DNA from: Rhizophagus irregularis
Lineage: Eukaryota; Glomeromycota; Glomeromycetes; Glomerales; Glomeraceae
Length of the DNA: 64,000 nt
Assembly (NCBI RefSeq): GCF_026210795.1
Contig: NC_089442.1
Coordinates: 2,170,001-2,234,000 of the forward strand
Reading direction: 5' to 3'
The notes under the pieces are model-generated. The model worked only from the letters and a program-made list of their open reading frames with translations. It was not told the DNA's origin and did not search any database. The translations under genes and the position numbers were made by a program. Below are positions 49,670 through 61,442 of this stretch, one piece after another; position 1 is the stretch's first letter, and each line of letters starts with the position of its first letter.

Positions 49670-51820
49670 TTGCAATGATGAAATCCTCTTCTGAAGGAGA
49701 GTTCAGCATTGGTAACCTTTTTTTAAAAAAGGTGAGCCCACCTTTGCCCTCTCTTAAATGCCGAAAAACATTATCTGAGCAATTAATATCAAATCATTAT
49801 TTTTATTTAAGAGATTGCATAAACTGTACTGTTAATCATTGTCATTACTTTTCTTTTATCATCATAATATTAGATGTCGCTATACTGTTGATTTTCTATG
49901 CTGAGTGATTTAAAAGTTGCAGATCTTTTGAATGATGTCATTGATTTGTGCATAAAGCAATAAAGCGAATGGTTAGAAATCCTGAATAAAAAAGCACTTG
50001 GACCAAATCAAAGACAGCAATCAAGCACTATACTATCAAGAATAATGTAAAGGAGGGGGAATAATTACTTCCATGATATCTGGAAGAGACCGCTCTGAAT
50101 TTTGGAGAATTTGGAGAAGGTTCATACAAGATTCACCCGGAGGGGTATTGGACATATATGCCATCATTCTATGATCGGCGATTCCACAATGAGTTGTCAG
50201 ATGAATTCTGGCACAACACGGGTAATTATTCAATTAATTAATTTTTTATTTAATCAATATTATTTATTTGTATTATCTATTTTTTAGATCATTACCAAGC
50301 AGCCCATCGAAAAAATAACATAGATAGACGTAAAAACAAATATAGAAATCATAACGATCTAACAAGTTTAGAGAGAGTGGCGAAACTTGGTTATGAATCA
50401 TATTCAAAGCATAAGAAATTAAGAATAGGGTAGAAATTCCAATTCTCACAAGATCATATTGTATTCCAAAAAGGGGCATAAAATATATTTAGTTGTCCGG
50501 CCTAAATGAATTTTAAGGTAAAAATAATATTATAAATTATCTATGTATTTTATTTTATTTTATTTTATTTTAACAAATATGTACTTATATTTTTATTTTA
50601 TAGATAACATACCTTTAAAATCATTATATTTTTTGAGATTACAGTATGTAGATGCATTATATTATCAAATGAAATCTGATGATGCAGAAACCTCATTATC
50701 GTCTGCCCAAATTGGGAGTTACCAGAAATAACAGAAATTCTTATTTTGCTATTGGCGAAATGAACTGGGATGAAACAGCAGCAGCAGTTATATATGTGAT
50801 AGCTCATTAGAATCATTTCATCAAGACGAATCTAATGAACTTTTAGATCACTCACTGGTTGTCAGAAGAACAAACAAATGAATGGCTGAAACTCAAGAAA
50901 GTAGGTCTAATTTAGATCCTGACTTTACATAATAGGTGTTTTCATGAGGAGCTATCTGATGAATTCTGGTTAATACAATGTAATTATTATTTATTATTTA
51001 ACTATTTTTTTTCATTTAATTTATTGCATTTATATTAATTAATTGCTTTATTTTAGGCAATCTCTGATGAAGACTTCTGAAAGCAAATTATTTGTGATGG
51101 TTTAGCATCTAATAGACAAAAATTTATTACTACAAAAATGGCATCAACATTGGAAGAAGTGGGACCCCTCAATGACCAAAGAAGAGAAAGAAATATTTGA
51201 CAGATAAATTACCTTCGCCTCCTCCCACAAATAACGTTCATGTATTGTCTGGAGAAGATTATAGGAAGGCGTTAATTAATCGTAACAACAAATGAAACTA
51301 ATCAGAGAATGGAGATATTAATAATCTCAATGATATTTCATCTGGTCATCATGGTATCTTTTTTTACAAGAAGAGTTGGTTTTGCAGTTCTATTAGTAAA
51401 AACACCCATATTTCTGACAATGTAATGTCTATACAGTAGAACATTTAGAATATTTGAATATTTTGACTGAATTTATTTTTTATTAAGAATACAAATAAAA
51501 GAAATAAAGGCAGCTCTTAAGACACACCAGATATTGGTGACATTTACAAAGAATCTGAAAAAGTATGTAAAGAAAATGTTTAACTACTACTTTGGATTAA
51601 ATCCTCCTGGTATTGCAGCCATTGGACGCAAAACCATGGAGGAGAAATTAACGGAAAAAATTGAAATCTTGGGAGAAAGACACAATATCATGATAACATT
51701 AATAAAAATAAAACGAGTTCAAATTGCAATCAGCTTTAATTATACTCCGGTTTGTATCATAGATTTATTGCGACTTGTGTTAAATGAAAACATTATAGAA
51801 CTACGTTTACAATCTTAATA
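49670..51820 (+). pseudogene. Decayed multi-exon remnants of unknown family
   Basis: Short coding-like stretches occur in shifting frames separated by intron-like spacers: PSFYDRRFHNELSDEFWHN before a gtaattattc donor at about 50220; AAHRKNNIDRRKNKYRNHND then LTSLERVAKLGYESYSKH after an acceptor near 50287; a second ELSDEFW copy near 50950; MTKEEKEIF near 51180; and FNYYFGLNPPGIAAIGRKTM near 51580. Stops interrupt every segment. The repeated ELSDEFW suggests two tandem or duplicated exons of one ancestral gene. I do not recognise the family. Confidence 0.4.
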
Positions 51821-52149
51821 ACATTATTGAGAAAACTCCATTTCTCACTAAGTAATTCAAGCTTGGTGTTGGTTTGCTCAAATCCCGCATCAATTCTCTC
51901 CTTCATGAATGCGTGTATATTATTAGTCACGTGCTTATTATGAATGGAAATTTTGTAACAAAGATTATTAATATAACTTATGAGATATCTAATTCCTTAT
52001 ACAAATATACAAACCAGTTTAAATATTCAAAACTGGTCACCGGATTTTTTCAAAAAAAAAAAGATCCAGCTAGCCAGACTTGAAACTTTAGGAATAATGA
52101 TTAACTTATTTTAAATAGCGTCAAATTAATTGCTTAAATAAAAATTTCG

Positions 52150-53723
52150 TGATGACAGTTCGGTAAATTTTTATTACAAAAATCCAATAACTTGGAAATC
52201 AATCATTTCTTGATAAGTGTAGTTTAGTAGGTTTAATAATGAAATTGAATCCAATCTATCCAATATTTTATTTTTGACGAATTGATAGATCAAATCAAGT
52301 TTATTACGGTAATGATTTTGATTTGGCACAAATATCAAAATTGTGAGCGGTTTGTTTTTATGTACAGAAACTTTTGTCAATATCCATTTTAAATTCAGGT
52401 TATATCCTATGTGAATCTTGCAAGAGGAATTTGAAAGCAAAAATTAAGAGACTATTTCATGACGAGATGACAATGAAATTGGGAATTAGAAGTCTGAGAA
52501 ATGCGAGATAAAAGGATCTATGATTTAAAGACAATGTTTCTTTTAAGGTAAACGAGCAGATAGTTGAAAGATCTTTGACTCGCAAATTTTAATATGCGAT
52601 TGGAAATTGATTCATTAACAGAAACAAGTTTAAAAGAACTCTCAGATACAAAAATGTTAGGATCACGCTGCCACCAGGAGATTAGGAAGCGCAAGTATAG
52701 AATCAATTTAAAAAAGAAATAATTGAATTAACATAAAAATATATGTAGAATTATTATAAAGATCTATATATAATTATAGTTAAATTCAATCTTTATATAA
52801 TAATAACAAATTAATTATAATTTGGGTTTTAAACCCAGAGATTTATATGTTATTACAAGTCAGAAGTAAAAGCCAACATTAAACTTTTTTGCCTTTATCA
52901 TAACATTTATTTTGGTTTTCGTGATCTTTATCAAAGTTTAAATTCTTTTTCACCTGAAAAAATTGTTGAATATTTTTTTATTAATTGATATACTATTAGA
53001 CTTGATAAAGAAAAAATTTCATTTGATTAGGTGGGATTAGTATATTGGCAAACTTTAAAGGTAATACCTTTTTTTTGATAGTAAAGATTGTTCCACAGTT
53101 TTGAAAACTGAAATTACTATAATATTACAATCCAGGTGATGCAACGTTCGTATTTAATATAATGATAATAGCTATTAGTAACAAATGTAATGTTTGTAAC
53201 GAGTCGCAATAAATTGTAAATACAGACCGGAGTGTAATACAATTTGAACCCGTTTTTTGGAATAAAAACTAGGGAACGCAAACCATTCAGGTCCAAAGCA
53301 TAATCAATTTATTACATCACGTGACATGTACATGAAAACGTAAACTTTATACAAAATCTAATTAGTCGATAGCATGAAATGCTTAGAAGTAAACGGTCCT
53401 ACGCTACGCTTTGGACAATTAAATTATTTGTAAATATAATAAATAATTTTATCATAAACACTCGGATTCACGGTATATAGACGTAACTAGTCATGTAATA
53501 TTATTAGTTACGTGTATATTATGAATGACATTTAAATGAAATAAATATGCAGAGTAAAATGAAAAGTGAACCTAGATGTTATGCAAAACCTGAAATGAAC
53601 GCTTCTACTAATCAGGTTCATTTCTCGCTTTTTCCAAAGAAGTGAGTTATAACTCATCTGTTTCAAAGAATTAATTTTAAAAATACAAATATGTCTATAT
53701 ACAATAATCCTTCCAATAGTCCC
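52150..53723 (-). repeat. Inverted copy of the 3' flank of the duplicated unit
   Basis: Read on the minus strand, this stretch matches the tails of the direct copies at about 56830-57300 and 60440-60920. The shared order is ctaattcccaattt, catgaaatggtctcttaatttttgctttcaa, ataggatataacctgaat, caaaatcattgccg and tattggataaattgga, followed by gatttaccg-like sequence. Short frames here (for example one containing IGYNLNLKWILTKVSVHK) may be remnants of a second gene of the unit. Confidence 0.65.
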
Positions 53724-54200
53724 TTAATTCAAAGTAATTTCTCTATCATTATCAAACAGTTCCTCGATCACCTCCTTCCAGTATGTGTGCAATCCATTTC
53801 CTTTACGTTCTAATTTCACCTGTTATGAAACAATGCATTTCAAGTGAATTAGTAGACCCTTATTAATGACAAAATAGGACGCCTGAACTAAAAATCCGGT
53901 AATCTCCCTGAATCAGGAAGTATCCAACCAGGAAATGATACGCACCTTTTCTTTCAAAGAGAGATAAATCTCTTTTTCTAATTGCAACTCTGCTGTTTTT
54001 AAGAATTGATCAACCCAAAAATTATCAAGATACCGCCAGTCATTCACAAATGGTGTTAAGTCAACGACTTCGTCCCGACAAACCTTTAAAAAACCTCAGG
54101 TGTGGTTTCTATTTCTGCGTATTTCTACTAAATCATCCATCATTGCCCAACTTCATTGCATATTATATGAACGTTGTATACGACGTGTATAACGGGTCAT
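53724..54200 (-). pseudogene. SANT-like N-terminus fused to the nuclease-family N-terminal exons (inverted copy A)
   Basis: From the ATG at 54200 it reads MTRYTRRIQRSYNMQ, a TGA, then SWAMMDDLVEIRRNRNHT, a second TGA, and in the same frame GFLKVCRDEVVDLTPFVNDW and RYLDNFWVDQFLKTAELQLE. The first exon ends at 53946 (gtgcgt donor). The last exon, 53819-53724, reads VKLERKGNGLHTYWKEVIEE and ends ITLN at a stop. The first part matches the SANT-like genes at 2361 and 30543. The second part matches exons 2-3 of the intact gene at 57957. The nuclease-like core is absent. Two in-frame stops make it non-functional as drawn. Confidence 0.65.
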
Positions 54201-54639
54201 TATTACTTATTAGATATTAGATTTAATTTTGGGATGTAAAAATTTGAGTAGAAAGGTAGAATGATCTTTGGAAGTGCTCATGGATCTTGTTAAATTGTTG
54301 AAGTTAATGCTGAATCGTCGTTGAAATTTAAACGAGAATAAAATTGACTCAAATGTAATGTTACGTCATATTATGTCATTTAAATTGTTACACGACGAAG
54401 TTAAATAGATGCGATCTTCAAGAGTCATGTGATAAAACGAGATAATTTCACCAATTACTGATACAAAATGATTAAAATAGATAATCTTATTCTCGTGTAT
54501 CAGTTTTTATTTAATTTTTTGCTAATAATGAGTCTGACTGACATAAAATGCTTAATTTTTTTGCATTAAGATGTCATTCCAAGTCATAATGCTAAGTAAT
54601 ATCATTATATATAAGACCCTCATATAATATTGTTCTTGT

Positions 54640-55785
54640 TTGTCTGTTTGTCATAACGAAGTTGTTGCTTCAACACCATTTTCAAATGACTGGCGGTATC
54701 TTGATGATTTTTGGGCTTGTCAATTCTTATATGCAGCAAAATTACAATTAGATAAAGAAAAGGTGCGTATTTTTTTTATTTTGCAAAATTGGGGTAACCT
54801 TGGTTGGGGTACTTACTTGCTGATTCAGGGAAATTACTGGATTAAGATATTGCTTCTTGGTTCAGGCGCCCTAATTTTGTCGTTAATAAGGGTCTACTAA
54901 TTCTGGAGGAGGAATTGGTTATGTACCTTCTCTTGTTACTAAATAAAATAAACGCACTTATTAATAATACATTGTTTCATAACAGGCGAAATCGGAATGT
55001 AAATAAAGACAAGGGTCTGTATATATACTGGCAGAGGATAATTGAAGAATGTGCAGGCGTGAGTAATAATATTATTAGTCTTGGTATTGTTTATATGATT
55101 GTTTATTATATGATTCATTATATATAAATATAGAAACAAAAAAACAATCAACCACAAACAAAAAAGAAACCTTTTGAAGTAATTTCTTTGCCAACGATTG
55201 TTAGCAAATCTGACTTATCTTAATTTGCGTAATAAGTCAAATTCATGTACTGAATCTACAGAACTACGGTTTCCTGATGAGATTGTAAATTGGGCACGAT
55301 TAAAGAAGGATCATATGTTTGTTCTAATAATGTTTCAATATTTGGTTCCATAAATCAAGTTTATGGCTACATGTGTTCTAATAGTTTAAAGTAAAAATCA
55401 AATTTATTCTTTTGTTATGTCCAACTTTGATAGATTTTGATACAATGATACAATGAATTAATTTTCTTTTATAAAAATAGGTATGGCGTTCTGTCAACAT
55501 ACGATCAAACTTGGTTTCTTAAAAGGGAAGTGGTGAAAGTAGGGAAGAAGATCATGGGCGATTATATGTATCAAATGCTATTACGAGTGTATCAACAAGT
55601 CCCACGTTGCTTAAATGCACCCTTTCTTAAAAAACCTACGATGACTGTTGATGAACCTATTCTGAAAAAAAAGATGACAGCGAATTTAAGTATAAGGGTA
55701 TTTGCTCCCGAAAGGTCCAAATGTTGTAACTCGAAGCCAAAGTCGCCAGGTGCTTGGATCTTTAGACACTAACGTAGACCTGTGA
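54640..55785 (+). pseudogene. Nuclease-like family, copy B, core deleted
   Basis: It shares exons with the gene at 57957 (CHNEVVASTPFSNDWRYLDD, LYIYWQRIIEECAG, YLNLRNKSNSCTESTELRFP, and the final PKGPNVVTRSQ region) but lacks the 5' micro-exon and start. The segment corresponding to 58808-59133 of copy C is missing: the sequence jumps from gattgtaaattgggca straight to gattaaagaaggatcat. The PD-(D/E)XK core is therefore lost. A further short deletion removes about 10 bp before aaatctgacttatc, and frameshifts occur in the last exon. Confidence 0.8.
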
Positions 55786-56309
55786 TATGGGAATTATTTT
55801 TAATATAGCATATTTAACATATTTACATATTAACAAAATTGTTGTATTATATATATTTAATATTGATGTATTTGATAGATTTGGTTGTGACGACAATTAC
55901 TTGCTAAATATTGCAAAATATTGAATTTTATATCCTATAACAATAAAAATTCTTTATATCAATCTAACTAAATTCGTCGATATCAATAGAAAGATAATTA
56001 AGATATTGTAAGTTGAACATTGGATAAACGCGTATTTTTGTATTTTTAAAATTAATTATTTTCGAACCAGATGACAAAAAAAAAGACAACTCGTTTATTA
56101 TTATAGTAAATTAACACTTATAGTAATAAATGGCTTAAAGACCGTATTTGTCACAATTCACTAGTAATAACCAAATTTTCGATAAACGATTTCGAGCACG
56201 TGATTAATAATATCACACAACTAACACGTAAATCTGTGCCTGATAAAATATTCCAAAAAAAAAAAACGGGTTCAAATTGTGTAATCTAGACAAATCAACT
56301 CTGATTATT

Positions 56310-56565
56310 TAAAAAAAATCATGTTAAGGGAGCCTTCAACTTGTTGATTTTAACCATGGTCGGTTTCAAGTCCTTTTTCGGTGGCTGACCTTTATCCTGC
56401 TTAGCTTGTCCCTGCTGCGTGCCAGGTATTCTGCTGGATCGTCTTGGGCCTGTATTTTGAGCGATTTCTTTAGAGAAAAATGTCCGTTCACGTGATTTTG
56501 ATGCAATTGGTTTAATTATACATCGGTCTATATAAATTTATTTGTTACTAATATAACTTATAACA
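56310..56565 (-). other. Exon-like insertion present only in copy B
   Basis: Alignment of copies B and C by eye shows about 250 bp of extra sequence between tctgattattt and taacatggcatttacagtatatgg. On the minus strand it is open for about 66 codons (IASKSRERTFFSKEIAQNTG then PRRSSRIPGTQQGQAKQDKG), ending KAPLT at a stop. Its GC content is much higher than its surroundings. It has no ATG and looks like the terminal exon of a basic, proline/glutamine-rich protein carried in from elsewhere. Confidence 0.45.
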
Positions 56566-57956
56566 TGGCATTTACAGTATATGGCTTGCAACATTAACAT
56601 TAATTCAGTTTACAAACTGTGGGAACAATCTTCACTAAAAAGTTATTGCCTTTAAGTTTACCAATATACTGGTCCCACCTAATTTTTTCTTTAACAAGTC
56701 CAATAGTATATATTAATCATTTGATAAGAAATATTTGTAATTTTTAAGACCAAAATAAATGTACGATAAGGACAAAAGTTTACTTCTGACTTGTAACGAT
56801 AGTAGAACGAGTTTAATAATATAAATCTTTGGGCTTAAACCCATAAAGAAAACATTGTATCTAAATCGTAAGTCCTTTTATTTTGTTTTTGTATCTAATT
56901 CCCAATTTTGTTATCATCTCATCATGAAATGGTCTCTTAATTTTTGCTTTCAACACCCATCCATCCATTTATACGTTAAAGTAATGGGTAAATTCCATAT
57001 AGGATATAACCTGAATCAAAATGATATCAACAAAAGTACTTATACATAAATACTGTACAATCAAATATAAAAACGATCATATCATCACTATCTGAGAAAC
57101 ATTTAACAAGTACATTTTGTGAAAAAAAAAAATCAAAATCATTGCCGTGAACATGTACAAAGGGTTTTTGATACTATCAATTCATCAAAAATATTGGATA
57201 AATTGGATTGAATCATCATTATTAGATTTACCGTTGTCCTCTTGCAAAAAAGTTTTGCGCACCATGAATTTCAAAGTAAGGCGTGGAGCTATAAATATAT
57301 TTTTTCTTCAGTGAAAAATAAAGAATCCGAATCCATAATTATGTCCTATTTGCCGCAAGATGGTAAATTTTCTAATTATGTCACGTCCAATATAAGTCAT
57401 TTTGCTAATTATTACAAATTTTTATTTGTTTTCACGTCAATTTACAAAATAATTTTATTCGTAAATTTGAGCAGTACAAAGTCGACCAAAAAAATCTATG
57501 TTATTTATTATTATTATGTAAAACTCGACGTTTGTATTCTTACCCATTATCTGTCATTACGACTTAAGTATATGTTTGTAATTTTAGTATCATATTAGCA
57601 TACCGTCTTATAAAATTGTTTGTCATTTAAATTGTATATTACAGAGTTAATTTAATAGAAAATTCGAGATGCGATCTTCAAGAGTCATGTGATAACCAAT
57701 TACTGATACAAAATGATTAAAATTAGATAATCTTTTTTCTCGTGTTTCATTTTGTTTTAATTTTTTTTGCCAATGATGAGTCTGACTGACATAAAATGCT
57801 TAATTTTTTTCGCATTAAGATGTCAGTCCAAGTCATAATGCTAAGTAATATTATTATATATAAGACCCTCATGGAGACAATATTGTTCTTGTTAACAAGT
57901 TTAACAAGGTTCACCATTAACTTCACCATTCACCATTAACAAGAACAAGGTTCACC

Positions 57957-59683
57957 ATGAACACCATCAATTCTGGTAAATTCTGCAAATTCTGCATTTA
58001 ACATGATTTAACGATACAAAAAATTTACTAAAATATAAAAATCTATTTAATCAGTTGTTGTTTCTTATTTAGAGAGGTATTCGAAGCACTCATATCGAGG
58101 TTTTTTGAGGGTTTGCCATAACGAAGTTGTTGCTTCAACACCATTTTCAAATGACTGGCGGTATCTTGATGGATTATGGTCTGATCAATTCTTAAAAACA
58201 GCAGAGTTGCAATTAGATAATGAGATTTTTGTCTTTTTAAAAGAAAAGGTGCGTATTATTTATTTTGCAAAACTAGGGCAACCCCTGATTCGGTACTCTG
58301 AATTAGGGGAATTACTGGATTGGGATATTGCTTCTTGGTTCAGGCGCCCTAATTTTGTCGTTAATAAGAGTCTACTAATTCTGGAGGAGGAATTGGTTAT
58401 GTACCTTCCCTTGTTACTAAATAAAAAAAACGCACTTACTAATAATGCATTGTTTCATAACAGGTGAAATCAGAACGTAAAGGCAAGGGTCTGTATATAT
58501 ACTGGCAGGGGATAATTGAGGAATGTGGAGGCGTGAGTAATAATATTATTAGAAACTCTTGGTATTGTTTATATGATTCATTGTATGTTTATTATATGAT
58601 TCATTATAGAAACGAAAACGGAATGCAGCCGAAGAGAAGGAAAACAATCTACCACAAACAAAAAAGAAGCCTTCTGAAGTAATTTCTTTGGCAACGATTG
58701 TTAGCGACATTTTACCAAATCTGACTTATCTTAATTTGCGTAATAAGTCAAATTCATGTACTGAATCCACAGAACTACGGTTTCCTGATGAGATTGTAAA
58801 TTGGGCAGGATTTGAACAAGAAGTGCTAGCGTGGCAACCGGAGGTAAATAAGGAATACCAAAAACCAACATTTAGTCAGCGTCGTACAATCACATGTGAA
58901 AAAGATATCTGTACAGCATCAGATATAAATATTTATGAGACTTTAACTCCACTCGATCGATCAATCCTTTTCTTAGATGGTCGTGCTTTGGAAAGTATTG
59001 TCGGTCAACCAGATTTTATAATAGTTAACGGCAACATGGTAGTTCTCATGGTTTGGGAATGCAAAACTAAGTGGGTTTTAAAAGTACTTCCCAACGAAGA
59101 TATTATCGTATTATACGAACAAGAAAAAGAGATTAAAGAAGGATCATATGTTTGTTCTAACAATGCTTCAATATTTGGTTCCATAAATCAAGTTTATGGC
59201 TACATGTGTGCTAATAGTTTAAAGTAAAAAATCAAATTTATTCTTTTGTTTTGTCCAACTTTGATAAATTTTGATACAATTAATTAATTTTCTTTTTATA
59301 AAAATAGGTATGGCGTTCTGTCAACATACGATCAAACTTGGTTTCTTAAAAGGGAAGTAGTGAATGTAGGGGAAGAAGATCATGGGCGATTATATGTATC
59401 AAATACTATTATGAGTGTATCAACAAGTCCCACGTTGCTTAAATCTGTTGCATACATGATTGATCTCGCATCTAATAACCATTATGCACCTTTTCTTAAA
59501 AAACCTACGATGACTGTTGATGATACCAATGAAGATGATAAAGATGATGAACCTATTTCTGAAAAAAAAGATGACAGCGAATTTAAGTATAAGGGGTATT
59601 TGCTCCCGAAAGGTCCAAATGTTGTAACTCGAAGCCAAAGTCGCCAGGTGCTTGGATCTTTAGACACTAACGTAGACCTATGA
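57957..59683 (+). CDS. PD-(D/E)XK nuclease-fold-like protein, 5 exons, 417 aa (intact copy C)
   Basis: Exons are 57957-57975 (19-nt micro-exon), 58073-58248, 58464-58532, 58610-59223 and 59308-59683. All introns are GT-AG and the frame closes exactly at 418 codons. The protein starts MNTINSERYSKHSYRGFLRV; residues 28-65 hold NDWRYLDGLWSDQFLKTAEL. A basic KRKRN patch (about 89-93) resembles a nuclear localisation signal. The core reads GQPDFIIVNGNMVVLMVWEC then KTK: D223, E238 and K240 form PD-x14-ExK, the metal-binding signature of the restriction-endonuclease-like fold. QVYGYMCANSLKYGVLSTYD then QTWFLKRE follows, as in fungal REase-like domains seen in CRN-type and kinase-linked proteins. 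An acidic stretch and a basic tail end the protein. It is the only copy of four without disruptions. Nuclease activity and target are unproven. Confidence 0.75.
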
Positions 59684-61442
59684 TATGGGAATTGTTTTTA
59701 ATATAGCATATTTAACATATTTTACATATTAACAGAATTATTGTATTATATATATATTTAATATTGATGTATTTGATAAATTTGGTTGTGACGACAATTA
59801 CTTGCTAAATATTGCAAAATATTAAATTTTATATCCTATAACAAAAAATATTCTTTATATCAATCTAAATTCGTCGATATCAATAGAAAGATTGTTTATC
59901 AATTAAGTTGAACATGGACTAACGGCGTATTTTTGTATTTTAAAATTAATTTACTCAATAGTAATAAATGGCTTAAAGACAGTATCACAATTCACTAATA
60001 ATAACTAACCTAAAGCGAGAAATGAACCAAATTTTCGTTGATCGTTGCGGTTATAGACGACTTAGAGCACGTGATTAATAATATCACACAACCAGGCACG
60101 CGTAAATTTAAAAAAAAACGGTTCAAATTGTGTCAACTCTAGACAATCAACTCTGAATTAAATCAGGCCAAATTTTAAAAATTCTAATATAATATGGCAT
60201 TTACAGTATATGGCTTGCAACATTAACATTAATTTTAGTTTACAAAAAACTGTGGAAACAATCTTCACTAAAAAAAAGTTATTACCTTTAAGTTTACCAA
60301 TATATTGGTCCCACCTAATTTTTTTCTTTAACAAGTCCAATAGTATATTAATCAATTGATAAAAAATATCCTGTAATTTTTTAAGACCAAAATAAATGTA
60401 CGATAAGGACAAAAGTTTACTTGTAACGATAGAAGAAAGAGTTTAATAATATAAATCTTTGGGCTTAAACCCATAAAAGAAAACATTGTATCTAAATCGT
60501 AAGTTCTTTTATCTTGTTTATGTATCTAATTCCCAATTTTGTTCATGAAATGGTCTCTTAATTTTTGCTTTCAACACCCATCCATCCATTTATACGTTAA
60601 AGTAATGGGTAAATTTCACATAGGATATAACCTGAATCAAAAATGATATCAACAAAAGTTCTTATACATAAATACTGTACAATCAAATATAAAAACGATC
60701 CTATCATCACTATCTGAGAAACATTTAACAAGTACATTTTGTGAAAAAAAAAATCAAAATCATTGCCGTGAACATGAACAAAGGATTATCAATTCATCAA
60801 AAATATTGGATAAATTGGATTGGTTCGAATCCAATTTCATTATTAGATTTACCGTTGTCCCTCTTGCAAAAAAGTTTTGCGCACCATGAATTTCAAAGTA
60901 AGCCGTGGAGCTATAAATATATTCTTTTTCTTCAGTGAAAAATAAAGAATCCGAATCCATAATTATGTCCTATTTGCCGCAAAGATAATTATGTCACGTA
61001 TATTATTTATTATTATTATGTAAAACTCGAAGTATTCATCGTTTGTATTTTTAAATCTTACCCATTATCTGTTATTACGACTTAAGTATATACTTGTAAT
61101 TTAAGTATCATATGTATCATATTAAATCATATAGCATATCAAACATTTTTAAAAGTGAATAGAAAATTCGAGATGCGATCTTCAAGAGTCATGTGATAAA
61201 ACGAGCCTGATACAAAATGATTAAAATTAGATAATCGTGTTTCAATTTCTTTTATCTGACTGACATAAAATGCTTAATTTTTTTCGCATTAAGATGTCAG
61301 TCCAAGTCATAATGCTAAGTAATATTATTATATAAGACCCTCATGGAGACAAGAACAAACAAGTTTAACAAGGTTTACCATTAACTTTAACATTCACCAT
61401 TAACAACTTCACCATTCACCATTAACAAGAACAAGGTTCACC

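Noticed and set aside
59420-59667. Two minus-strand frames of 60-72 codons
   Set aside because: Antisense to the last exon of the intact nuclease-like gene.
60820-60835. ggttcgaatcc, which resembles a tRNA T-loop
   Set aside because: There is no cloverleaf around it, and the same spot in the sibling copy lacks it.
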